From Puniceicoccaceae bacterium Marseille-Q1082 (GTDB lineage: Bacteria; Verrucomicrobiota; Verrucomicrobiia; Opitutales; Intestinicryptomonadaceae), in assembly GCA_904424815.1 (NCBI GenBank), contig CAJGBI010000001.1, forward strand, positions 124,001-188,000: 64,000 nucleotides of DNA, written 5' to 3'. This document shows, piece after piece, positions 23,820 to 32,450 of this stretch (position 1 is its first letter; each line of letters opens with the position of its first letter). The position numbers were made by a program, and so were the translations under genes. The notes beneath the pieces are model-generated. The model was not told where the DNA came from. It ran no database searches and saw only the letters and a program-made list of their open reading frames with translations.

Positions 23820-24346
23820 GGGTTTTCGCTTCGCTTCTGGTTTTCGCGATTCTTTCCGCGCGGGCGTTCTGCGCGGATTGCGCGCACGGGCTGTCCCTCT
23901 ACAAATCTTACGTGCAGAGGGGGACGATTTCGTTTTGGTGCGCGGAAATTCCGGTCGCCGTGTACGCGGCCAAAACTTCCGGAGGCGGGCGCGCAATGGT
24001 TGTGGACGGCGGAGGGACGCTGATAAAGGCGAAGTTTTCCGCCGACGGCCGCGCCGAGGAGATTTTCGTATCGGATCTCATGCCCGGAGGCGAGGCGGCG
24101 GGGAGGCTCGCGGCGGACGCGTTCAGGCTCGCCCTCGGGCTCTTCGACTCCGTGCGCTCGGGCGAATTGCGCTCGCTCGCGGTTGACGGCCTGCCCAGAT
24201 TCGCCGAGACTGAAAACGTAAGGGTTGAGTTTTCCGACTACAAAAAAGAGAAGTCGTTTTCCGCCCCACAAACCCTCAAAATATCGGCGGGGTGCGCGAA
24301 AATAATTTTGCGCCTGTCCGCGTCCGAAATCGGGCCTGAAAAATGA
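23816..24346 (+). CDS. Small exported protein, DUF3261-like position
   Basis: A 176-residue protein with an N-terminal signal sequence ending near ARAFCADC. The second Cys could be lipidated but the preceding residues do not make a standard lipobox. The body is beta-rich and Gly-rich with no recognised motif. In arylpolyene clusters this slot (after the LolA-like gene) is usually a DUF3261 outer-membrane lipoprotein. I infer a similar receptor role from position and size only. Confidence 0.55.
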   Translation: MRVFASLLVFAILSARAFCADCAHGLSLYKSYVQRGTISFWCAEIPVAVYAAKTSGGGRAMVVDGGGTLIKAKFSADGRAEEIFVSDLMPGGEAAGRLAADAFRLALGLFDSVRSGELRSLAVDGLPRFAETENVRVEFSDYKKEKSFSAPQTLKISAGCAKIILRLSASEIGPEK

Positions 24347-27300
24347 AAGTCACTTTCGTCTATCCGCGCTTTGAAAAATTTTTGGAGTCGGTCTCGAAGA
24401 TGGAGGCCGAGAGCAAATTTTTTACCGTCGGAAAATTCACGTGCCCGCCGTCCCTGGGCATACCGATTCTCGCAAGCCTCACGCCGCCCGACGTCGAGAC
24501 CGCCTTTGTTGACGACAACGCTGGCGAGAAAATCGACTTTTCCGACGGCACGGACTTATACGCGGTAAACTGCTTCACCCCGCAGGGCACGCGGGCATTG
24601 GAGATAGCGCGCGAGTGCCGCGCGGCGGGCAAAACCGTCGTGATGGGCGGAATGTTCCCGAGCTTCATGGCTGACGAATGCCTGAAAGTTGCGGACGCGG
24701 TGTGCGTGGGGGAGGGGGAGTACACATGGCCGGAGCTTCTCGCGGATTTCAGGCGCGGAGCATTGAAGCGTGTTTACAAAGCTTCCAAACCGGCGGACAT
24801 GTCCGAAATGCCCGAGCCGCGCCGCGACATTTTCTACGGCAAGCAGTGCTACGACTGGGACGAGGATCTGATACAGCTCACGCGCGGATGCCCCTACGGA
24901 TGCGCGATGTGCATAATACCGGCGCACATGGGCAGCCGGATGCGCTTCAAACCGGTGGAGATGGCGGTCGCCGAAATAAAAAACATGCGCCACCAGAACG
25001 TTTACCTCACCGACGATTCGCTGTTTTTCCCGCAGAAGGCGGTTCGCGAATACGCCGAAAGGTTCTTCGACGCGGTTGGGGGCCTCGGGCGGAAATTCTT
25101 CGTATCGTCGACCATGGCGCTCAATTCGGACGAGGCGTTTTTTGCGCGCGCGGCCGCTGCGGGCGTAAAAAATTTCTACTGCACCCTCAACGTCGATCCC
25201 GCGTCAATCGCGATAATGCGCGGGGACGACTCGGGGCTCGGGCGGCTCGGGGAGTTCGTTGACATGCTTCGGACGATGGGCATAAGCTTTTTCGCGTCTT
25301 TCGGGCTCGGACGCGACTGGGACGGCGAAGGGGTCTCCGACAGGGTTCTCGAAATATGTTCGCGCGCCAGGATAACGATGTCGGAGTTTTTCATATTTTC
25401 CCCGTACCCGGGTTCTCCGCACTGGCGGAGGCTCGAGTCGCAGAACAGGATAACGTCGCGCGAATGGCGCAAATACAACGGCGCGCACGTGGTGTTCGAG
25501 CCCGCCAAGATGTCCGCGCAGAGGTTGCGCGAGGAATTTGTGAATTGCTGGAAAGGATTTTACGAAATGAACCAGTCGAGGAATCTCGCGCAGATGGAGC
25601 CGAGCGTTTGGTGCGGCGAAGAGCTCAAAGTTTCCAAGCGCCTCGAAGCGCGCGGAGTGGGGCGCGAGGCCGCCGTCACGGGAATCGGGATAGTTTCGCC
25701 GCTCGGATGTTCGCAGGGCGAGACGCTCGCCGCGCTGAAAGAGGGCAGGGACGGGATAGGCCCCTCGGCGAAGCTCGACCTTTCGCCGTTCGCGTCGAAA
25801 ATTTGCGCCGAGGCAAAGGGCTTCGACCCGTCGGGGCGCATGAGCCCCGCGGAGCTCGCAGAGTATACGGATCCGTTCATACGCATGGCTGTTTGCGCGG
25901 CGAGGGCCGCCGTTGAGGATTCCGGCGCGGATTTGTCGGCTTATGCCGGAAGGATAGGGTATGTGCTCGCCACATGCAACGCGGGCTTGAATTCCGGCGA
26001 GGCGGAGTATCGGCAGAAGTACGGGGAGGCCGTGGAGTTCGACAGGCATGTCTCGGCGCAGTCGGAGTTTTACGCGCTCCAGAAGGCGCTCGTCTCCGCA
26101 GTCGGGTTCGGCGGCGAGTGCTGGATGGTGAACACGGCGTGCTCCGGCTCCACCGCAGCGATAGGGCTCGCGCAGACGCTCGTGGAGTCCGGCAGGTGCG
26201 ATATTGTGGTAACCGGCGGCGCGGACGCGCTCGCGCTCTCGAATTTCGCGGGGTTCAGCGCCATAAAAGTCGTCTCCCCCGAAAAGATCGCCCCGTTTTC
26301 CACCCCCGAGGGCATGAATATCGGAGAGGGCGCGGCGTTTTGGGTTGTCGAGAATTTGGGAAAGGCGCTTTTGAGGAGCGCCGAGTGCAAATGCAAAATA
26401 ATAGGGCACGCCACGACCGCCGACGCCCACCACCCGACGCAGCCCGACCCGCGCGGCGACGGCGTGTACCGCACCCTGCGCGACGCCGCGGCGGACGCGG
26501 GCGTTTCGGCGGGGGACTTGGGGTGCATCAACGCCCACGGTTCCGGCACGTCAGCCAACGACAGGGCGGAGTCGAAGGGCATAAAAAAGTTTCTCGGGGA
26601 AACCGCCGTGCCGGTGACTTCCACGAAGTCGTACATGGGCCACTGCATGGGAGCTACCGGAATTTTGGAGGCGACGTGCCAGGTTTTGTCCATGAACGCC
26701 GACTTCGTGCCCCCGACGCTGCGCAATTCCGGCCGGCGCGCGGGCTGCGAAATTTCCGCGCTCGCCGAGCCCCTGCACAAAAAGTACGATTGCTTCATAT
26801 CCGCAAACTACGCATTCGGCGGCAACAACGCCGCGGTCGTGATTTCAAAGCGCGATTTCATTTCCAAAAAGCCCGCGCGCGACTACGGCGCGGAAATCGC
26901 CATCACGGGGCTCGGCGTGGTCTCGCCGCTCGGGACGACGCTCGCGGAAAACGTCGAAGCTCTCGCGGAAGGCTCCTGCGCGGTCTCAAAAATTGGGAGG
27001 TTCGAGTGCGCGCATATGGGCGGGCTCGTCCCCCCGCTGAATCCGCGGACTCTCGACAGGCGCGTGGACTTCTCGGGAATGAACAACATCAGTTTGTATT
27101 CGACGCTCGCGGCAAAGCGCGCGCTCGATGGCGCGGGCGCCGCGCTCTCGCGCTCCAAATCCGAGAAGATCGCCATAACCGCCGCCATAAGCAGGGGGTC
27201 GAGCGAGAGCAGGCACATGGACGCCGTGTTTTCCAACCCCGAAAGGCGCGGCGACGTGGGGTGCTTTTCCAACGTCACCGCCAATTCCACGGCGGGCTGG

Positions 27301-28053
27301 GTTTCCAAGGCGCTCGACATAAAGGGGCCGAACATCACGCTTACGCCAGGCCCGAACGGCGGATTGCAGGCGGTGGGATATTCCCTCGACGTCTTGCGCG
27401 AACGCCGCGCTGAGATGGCGGTGGCGTTCGCCGCCGACGAGCTTTACGCCCAGCAGATGGCGGGCTACGGAAAGATCGGCAACCTGTATTCCGGCGAAGA
27501 GGAGGCGGATTTCAGGCTGCGCTTCGGCGACCCGTTCAAAACCGTGTACGGCGAGGGCGCGTGCGCGCTCGTTCTCGAGGCGCGCGCTGCCGCTGAAAGT
27601 CGCGGCGCGCAGACATACGGCACGGTTCTCTCGTTCGCGTCCTACGAGGAGCCCGGGGAGTTCGCGGACGCCAACCTAAAAGGAGAGGGGTTGGGAATTG
27701 CTGTGGAACAGTCGCTTTCCCGCGCCGGATTGGGCGCGGGGGAAATCGATCTCATAGTTTGGAGCCCCCGCGGAGACGCCCAAGACGAAAAGGTTTTGCG
27801 CCTGCGCCGCGGGCTCTTCCCGCGCGCGGGGATTGTGACGAACGTTTTCAACACGGGCTATGTGGAATCCGCATCGGCGATTTCCGCGCTTGCGGAGGTT
27901 TTGTACTGCCTGAAAAACGGAATCGCGCTCTGGCGGCAGAGGACCGGGCTTGCGGAAATCGACGGAGCTCCGCTGCCGGATTCTCCGAAAAATATCCTGT
28001 GCATGGCTTCAAGCCATGTCGGAAACAATTTTTCCCTCGCCTGCCGGGTTTGA
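24343..28053 (+). CDS. B12-type radical SAM - ketosynthase - chain length factor fusion
   Basis: A 1236-residue three-part protein. Residues 1-165 resemble the Rossmann-like cobalamin-binding domain of class B radical SAM enzymes (VVMGGMFPSFMADECLKVAD, VCVGEGEYTWPEL), without a canonical DxHxxG. The radical SAM core follows with CxxxCxxC at Cys183, Cys187 and Cys190 (LTRGCPYGCAMCIIP). From about residue 443 a FabF-type ketosynthase carries Cys600 (NTACSGSTAA), His732 (NAHGSGTSANDRAE) and His767 (YMGHCMGATG). From about 850 a second thiolase fold has TPGPNGG in place of the active Cys, as in a chain-length factor. No stop or frameshift separates the parts. It overlaps the previous gene (ATGA) and is the last rightward cluster gene. 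An oxygen-sensitive modification of an ACP-bound chain is inferred. Confidence 0.88.
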   Translation: MKVTFVYPRFEKFLESVSKMEAESKFFTVGKFTCPPSLGIPILASLTPPDVETAFVDDNAGEKIDFSDGTDLYAVNCFTPQGTRALEIARECRAAGKTVVMGGMFPSFMADECLKVADAVCVGEGEYTWPELLADFRRGALKRVYKASKPADMSEMPEPRRDIFYGKQCYDWDEDLIQLTRGCPYGCAMCIIPAHMGSRMRFKPVEMAVAEIKNMRHQNVYLTDDSLFFPQKAVREYAERFFDAVGGLGRKFFVSSTMALNSDEAFFARAAAAGVKNFYCTLNVDPASIAIMRGDDSGLGRLGEFVDMLRTMGISFFASFGLGRDWDGEGVSDRVLEICSRARITMSEFFIFSPYPGSPHWRRLESQNRITSREWRKYNGAHVVFEPAKMSAQRLREEFVNCWKGFYEMNQSRNLAQMEPSVWCGEELKVSKRLEARGVGREAAVTGIGIVSPLGCSQGETLAALKEGRDGIGPSAKLDLSPFASKICAEAKGFDPSGRMSPAELAEYTDPFIRMAVCAARAAVEDSGADLSAYAGRIGYVLATCNAGLNSGEAEYRQKYGEAVEFDRHVSAQSEFYALQKALVSAVGFGGECWMVNTACSGSTAAIGLAQTLVESGRCDIVVTGGADALALSNFAGFSAIKVVSPEKIAPFSTPEGMNIGEGAAFWVVENLGKALLRSAECKCKIIGHATTADAHHPTQPDPRGDGVYRTLRDAAADAGVSAGDLGCINAHGSGTSANDRAESKGIKKFLGETAVPVTSTKSYMGHCMGATGILEATCQVLSMNADFVPPTLRNSGRRAGCEISALAEPLHKKYDCFISANYAFGGNNAAVVISKRDFISKKPARDYGAEIAITGLGVVSPLGTTLAENVEALAEGSCAVSKIGRFECAHMGGLVPPLNPRTLDRRVDFSGMNNISLYSTLAAKRALDGAGAALSRSKSEKIAITAAISRGSSESRHMDAVFSNPERRGDVGCFSNVTANSTAGWVSKALDIKGPNITLTPGPNGGLQAVGYSLDVLRERRAEMAVAFAADELYAQQMAGYGKIGNLYSGEEEADFRLRFGDPFKTVYGEGACALVLEARAAAESRGAQTYGTVLSFASYEEPGEFADANLKGEGLGIAVEQSLSRAGLGAGEIDLIVWSPRGDAQDEKVLRLRRGLFPRAGIVTNVFNTGYVESASAISALAEVLYCLKNGIALWRQRTGLAEIDGAPLPDSPKNILCMASSHVGNNFSLACRV

Positions 28054-28106
28054 GGCGCAGGCGGCGATGGTTTTCCGCCGCGCGAGGAAGGCGCGTTTTT
28101 GCGCGG

Positions 28107-29165
28107 TTACCGGCGCGCGGAGTCGGCGGCGCGCTGGCTTTGCGGCTTGGCGGGGGAATCCGAAAAGTCCGCGTCCGAAAACGCGCCCCTGAAATCCGCG
28201 CTCCATTCTAAAATCGCGCTGCCCCACGACAGGCCGGCGCCGAACGCGCAGACGAGGACTTTCATGCCGGACTTGAGCCGCCCGGAAATCGCGGCGTCGG
28301 CGAGGGCTATGGGGACGCTCGCGCCACCGCAGTTGCCGATGTCGTGCATTTTGTAGTAGACTTTTTCGGGCGGGATTTTCAGCCGTTCGGCGCATGACTT
28401 CACTATCATCTCCCCAGCCTGGTGGAACACGAAGAGATCTATGTCCGAAACCGACATGCCGTTTTTTCCGAGGATTTCCGCGACCGATTCCGCCGCGCGC
28501 CTGTACGCGAACGCGAAGATTTTAAAGCCGTCCATCCTCATGCGTTCGGAGGCTCCGCCGCCCGATTTGCGCATGGCGGAGTTCGGCCAGATTATGCCGT
28601 CGTATCCGGAGCCGTCGGCGCCGAAGGAAAAGTCCGAGAACGCCGCGGCTTCGGTTTTCGAGACGGCGCACGCGGCGGCTCCGTCGCCGAACACGCACGC
28701 TGTCGAGCGGTCGGAAGGGTCGAGGATTTTTTGCGGAGTGTCGGCGCAGAGCACGAGGGCCTTGTCCGCAAGCCCGCCTTGAATCCATGAGCGCGCCGCC
28801 GCGAGCGCGTAGACGAACTGCGAGCACCCGAGGTTCATGTCGAAGGCCGCGCAGGAGCTGCCCATTCCGAGCCTGTCTTGCAGAATGCACGCGGTAGTCG
28901 GAATCAGGTAGTCGGGGGTTTGGGAGGCGAAGATCAGCAGGCCGAAGTCCTTCGGCGAATACCCCGCTCCGGTGAAGAGCAGGCGGGCGGCGCCGGCGGC
29001 GAGGTCCGAGGCGCACTCGTCCGCCCCCGCGCGCCTGCGCTCGAGTATGCCGGATACCGCCTCGATTTTTTTCATCGCCGTTCCGCCGAAGCGCGCGGAG
29101 AGATCCGCGCCGGTTATTTTTCCGACCGGCAAAGAGTACGCGAGCGATGTTATTGAAACTCCCAT
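28107..29165 (-). CDS. FabH-like ketoacyl-ACP synthase III
   Basis: A 352-residue KASIII-type enzyme. The catalytic triad is visible: Cys114 (DMNLGCSQFVYAL), His248 (FVFHQAGE) and Asn278 (HDIGNCGGASVPIAL). It would perform a starter condensation, typically with acyl-CoA and malonyl-ACP. The C-terminus carries about 25 extra residues rich in Ser, Asp and Ala. It is transcribed toward the radical SAM-KS-CLF gene and ends 53 bp from it. A second housekeeping fabH elsewhere would be expected; this copy is probably the priming enzyme of the cluster. Confidence 0.88.
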   Translation of the reverse strand: MGVSITSLAYSLPVGKITGADLSARFGGTAMKKIEAVSGILERRRAGADECASDLAAGAARLLFTGAGYSPKDFGLLIFASQTPDYLIPTTACILQDRLGMGSSCAAFDMNLGCSQFVYALAAARSWIQGGLADKALVLCADTPQKILDPSDRSTACVFGDGAAACAVSKTEAAAFSDFSFGADGSGYDGIIWPNSAMRKSGGGASERMRMDGFKIFAFAYRRAAESVAEILGKNGMSVSDIDLFVFHQAGEMIVKSCAERLKIPPEKVYYKMHDIGNCGGASVPIALADAAISGRLKSGMKVLVCAFGAGLSWGSAILEWSADFRGAFSDADFSDSPAKPQSQRAADSARR

Positions 29166-29235
29166 TTTCCCGAACTATGCGCCGTTTTCCGAAAATCGCA
29201 AAACAAAATTCCCTGGCCGCCCCGCGCGGGCGCAT

Positions 29236-29263
29236 AAAAACGGCCCGCCGCAAAGGGCGGGCC
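29236..29263 (-). terminator. Rho-independent terminator after the PEP-CTERM gene
   Basis: On the minus strand GGCCCGCC (29263-29256) pairs perfectly with GGCGGGCC (29249-29242) and is followed by five T residues (29240-29236). It lies 53 bp beyond the stop of the PEP-CTERM gene and upstream of the KASIII gene. Confidence 0.85.
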
Positions 29264-29315
29264 GCCAGGAATTTTGCGTCAACCGGTTTCCGGCTTCCGC
29301 GCAGTTTGGCAGATT

Positions 29316-30874
29316 TTATTTTCTCCTGCGCCACGCGGCGAGCGAAAGCGCGAGCGCGCCGAGGATTGCCGCCGCCAACGCGGGTTCGGGGACCACGCCG
29401 AGCGACAGCTGCACCGTCGTGAACCCCGAGGAATCGTCGGCGAGGAAGCTCAATTCGCCGTCTATTCCCGCCTGCGTTTTGAGGATTATGTCAGCGAGGT
29501 CGAAATCGGAGTCGTCTGTTTTGAAGCTCATCAAATTCCATTCCAGAGTTTCCGCACCGAGGGTATCGAGATAAATTTGAAGATCGTCCTTTGATATGTT
29601 TATGTCGAACACTATTTGCGCTCCCGTGGAGGATTTCGAGACTCCGCCGTTTATCTGTATGAAGTCGCTTTCAACTTCGCCGAGGTCGAAAACTATCGTG
29701 CCTTCGTAGAAGGTCATGGAGTCGAACTGAACCCTTCCGATTTCCTGCCCCGAAGAGAGCCCCGCCGCGCTGAACACGGCGTCGGCGGCGTTGCCGCTGT
29801 ATCCGTAGAGGCTGAGGTTGGCGCCCTTCATTCCGCCGTGCATTCCGAGGTCGAGCCGCCCGCTGCTGATTTCAACATTGTTTATGTTCGCGTCGTACAC
29901 CTGAACGCCGTTGCACCAGTAGGGGCTGCCTATGGAGTCGAACCGCAGAGCCTGCCTGCCGTTTCTGGCGTCGGAGGCCGTCATTGTGATGTTGAGCTTG
30001 TCGTCGTTGTTTTCCTGCGTAGCGAACGACGTGGCAAGGTCGAACGCTCCTCCGTTTGTGAACACGAGATTTACCGTTCGGGATCCCGCGGTCACCCAGC
30101 CTTCTTTGGTGATGTTCAGCCTGGCGGTTCCGCTTATGCCCCCGACGGAGCGTATGAAGGTGTCGGAGCGCGAATTGTCCCTTAGAATGTTCCATTGCGA
30201 GCCGTTGAGATTCATTGAGCCCCCGACGGTAAAACTCTTGTTGTTTGTGGTGAATATGAGGGTGCTTGCGCCGGCGGAAACTACATTTCCGTCCACTTGG
30301 AAGTTCACTTCGTCAGGCGACCCCTCGCTGTCGTCTATCATCAGGGAGAGGTAGTTTTTGGAGTCGTTTCTGTTTGAGTTGATAATCCAGTCGCCTCCGA
30401 TTTGCACCGAGGATCTGTCCCACATGTTTATGCGGCGGGTTATCTGGTTGCCCGTCGTCACGGAAGGGTCGTTCAAAAGCGTGAAGCTCATGACCAAGTC
30501 GCCCGACGTCCGGAGAACGGAGTCGTTCCCCAGTACCATAAATTGTCCGCCGGCGGAGGTGTCCGTTTCAGAGTAGCTGAGACTGTCAAAGACAGGCTTC
30601 TGGTTTGCGGCGACTTTTACCGGAGTCGCGCCGCCGCCCGAAATATAGGCGTCGTGCGAGCCGTCGAGGGAGCCTTCAAAGGGGGCGGTTTTTTCGGGGT
30701 TAGTAAACCAGTTTGCGGGATTGTTTATGTACGACGAATCGTTGTCGGAGATGTCGTTAAAGTACAGGCTTTGCGACTGCGCTCCGGCTTGCGGCGCAAT
30801 GAAAGTCGCCGCGGCAAATGCCGTAATTATCAGCGTATTATGCGCATGGGGGGGGGGGTGATATTGGTTTTCAT
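29316..30874 (-). CDS. PEP-CTERM exported protein with frameshifting poly-C tract
   Basis: The main frame (30848-29316) encodes a signal peptide core (NTLIITAFAAATFIAPQAGA), an Asn/Ser/Gly-rich beta-helical, autotransporter-like body, and a C-terminal PEP-CTERM sorting signal (VPEPALAAAILGALALSL followed by AAWRRRK). That frame has no start codon of its own near the signal peptide. The only plausible start is the ATG at 30874, preceded by AAGGGG at 5-nt spacing and encoding MKTNITPPP. It leads into an 11-base C tract and then, in the present register, to a TGA at 30832-30830 after 14 codons. One more C would join ATG and main frame into about 520 residues. As read, the gene is OFF or the homopolymer is miscounted. 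Confidence 0.8.
30848..30858 (-). repeat. Poly-C (poly-G) homopolymer of 11 bases
   Basis: Eleven G residues on the plus strand read as C on the coding strand, within codons 6-9 of the PEP-CTERM gene. It is the longest G/C homopolymer noticed in the window and lies precisely between the start codon and the signal peptide core. Confidence 0.93.
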
Positions 30875-30930
30875 AGTGCCCCTTATATACGAAACCCCGC
30901 TTTTTGATAAAAGAAGAAATTTTTTCTTTT

Positions 30931-30949
30931 TTAGTTTACTGTAAACTAA
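30931..30949. promoter_or_regulatory. Perfect 19-bp palindrome, likely operator
   Basis: TTAGTTTAC, a single central T, and GTAAACTAA form a perfect palindrome 57-75 bp upstream of the ATG of the PEP-CTERM gene. On the minus strand it contains TTTACA, which could serve as a -35. The symmetry suggests a dimeric repressor of the LacI, GntR or ROK type. No such regulator gene is in the window. It also lies 420 bp from the yggU end, so control of the PEP-CTERM gene is the natural reading. Confidence 0.55.
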
Positions 30950-31087
30950 TTTGGAAACCCGCGGGCGGATTTTCCGGAGCCAAGGATTTTTTTATATAGA
31001 TAGCGGCTTTCTCTTCCGCTCTTTTTCGCGCATTTCACGCGCAGGGCTAATACGCGCGCCGTCCCGCCCGCTGCAAATCCGGCGCGG

Positions 31088-31351
31088 CTATTCTCCCGCG
31101 CGCAGCCTTTCGAGGCAGTTTTGCGCGCCTTCAATCCGCACGAGCTTGTCCCGCGAAGTCTCGCCGGATATTATTTTTACGCCTCCCCTGCCGACGCCGA
31201 AGAATTTGGACAGAAATTTCACAAGCTCCGCATTGGCCCTCCCGTCGGAGGCTGGCGCGTTTATCTTGATTTTTACGCCGTCCGCGTAGGCGCCCGCGGG
31301 CGCGCTTTTGGGCGCGTTCGGCACGGCTCTTATCCTGAAAGTTTCGGACAT
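31088..31351 (-). CDS. yggU: DUF167/YggU family protein
   Basis: An 87-residue protein of the DUF167 family. The pattern is IRAVPNAPKSAP near the N-terminus, VKIKINAPASDGRANAELVKFLSKFFGV in the middle, and IISGETSRDKLVRIEG. The biochemical function is unknown across bacteria. It is transcribed with pheA (24-bp gap) as the distal gene. Confidence 0.92.
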   Translation of the reverse strand: MSETFRIRAVPNAPKSAPAGAYADGVKIKINAPASDGRANAELVKFLSKFFGVGRGGVKIISGETSRDKLVRIEGAQNCLERLRAGE

Positions 31352-31375
31352 CGGCGGGACGGGCCGGGGAACGCC

Positions 31376-32437
31376 CTACATCGGATAGCTGCCGAGCCAT
31401 TTTGTCATCGGCAGCTTGCGCGAGATTTCGGAGACTGCGGCCTTCGTCTTTTCGTCCTCCCAGTGCCCTTCGAAATCTATGAAGAAATAGTAGTCCCACG
31501 CCTTCTTGCGGTTCGGGCGCGACTCTATGCGCGTGAGGTTGACGTTGGCGCGCTCGAAAGGTATGAGGACTTCGCTCAGCGCGCCCGGGCGGTCGCTCAG
31601 CGAAATTACGATGCTCGTTTTGTATTTGACGCCGTCGGAGCGCGGCGCCGCCTTCTTTCCGACCACCAGAAAGCGCGTCTGGTTGTCCTTTTTGTCCTGT
31701 ATTCCGCTCTCGAGAATCGGCACGTCGTAGGATTCGGAGGCTATGGCGGAGGCTATCGCGCCGATCTCCGGATTTTCGGCCGCCATCTGGACGGCGGTCG
31801 CAGTGCTGTCCACGGGTTCCAGAAGGGCGTTGGGCAGGTGCCTGTGAAGCCACGCGCGGCACTGGCCTATCGCCTGGTCTTTGGAGCAGATTTTGCGTAT
31901 GCTGTCGAGCTTCCCGCGCGAGAGCAGGCAGTGCTCTATTTTAAGGTAAACCTGGCCTACGATGAATAGGGAACTTTCGGCGAGCATGTCCATTGAGTGC
32001 AGAACCGCGCCCTCTGTGGAGTTTTCGATGGGGATCACTCCGTAGTCGGTGTCGCCCGCCTCCACCGCCGAGAACACGTCGGGAATGGAGGGGATCGGGC
32101 GGTAGTCGACGCTCGAGCCGAAGTTTTTGAGCGCCGCCTGCTGCGTGAACGTCGCGCGCGGGCCGAGGTATGCGACGAGCAGTTTCTTCTCCGCGGAAAT
32201 CGACGCCGATATGATTTCGCGGTATATGGCTTTCAGCGCGCTTTCGGGTATTCTGCCGCCGTTTCTGTCGGCGAGGTTTTGGAAGACGAGAGTCTCGCGA
32301 CCGGGGACGTAGACCTCCTCGCCGTTTTTCGATTTCATCGCCCCGATTTCCTTGGCGCAGGATATTCTGCGGGCGAGCAAGTCCAAAATTTGGGCGTCTA
32401 TCTTGTCTATTTCCGCCCTTATAGCGTTTTTGTCCAT
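31376..32437 (-). CDS. pheA: Bifunctional chorismate mutase/prephenate dehydratase
   Basis: A 353-residue enzyme that makes phenylpyruvate from chorismate. Residues 1-85 are an AroQ-type chorismate mutase (IRAEIDKIDAQILDLLARRI). Residues about 88-265 are the prephenate dehydratase with AYLGPRATFTQQAA, YGVIPIENSTEGAV and the catalytic NQTRFLVVG. The C-terminal ACT domain (KTSIVISLSDRPGALSEVL, TRIESRP) senses phenylalanine. The arrangement is the normal P-protein order. The gene follows scpB with a 13-bp gap. Confidence 0.96.
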   Translation of the reverse strand: MDKNAIRAEIDKIDAQILDLLARRISCAKEIGAMKSKNGEEVYVPGRETLVFQNLADRNGGRIPESALKAIYREIISASISAEKKLLVAYLGPRATFTQQAALKNFGSSVDYRPIPSIPDVFSAVEAGDTDYGVIPIENSTEGAVLHSMDMLAESSLFIVGQVYLKIEHCLLSRGKLDSIRKICSKDQAIGQCRAWLHRHLPNALLEPVDSTATAVQMAAENPEIGAIASAIASESYDVPILESGIQDKKDNQTRFLVVGKKAAPRSDGVKYKTSIVISLSDRPGALSEVLIPFERANVNLTRIESRPNRKKAWDYYFFIDFEGHWEDEKTKAAVSEISRKLPMTKWLGSYPM

Positions 32438-32450
32438 CCGGATTTCCTCT

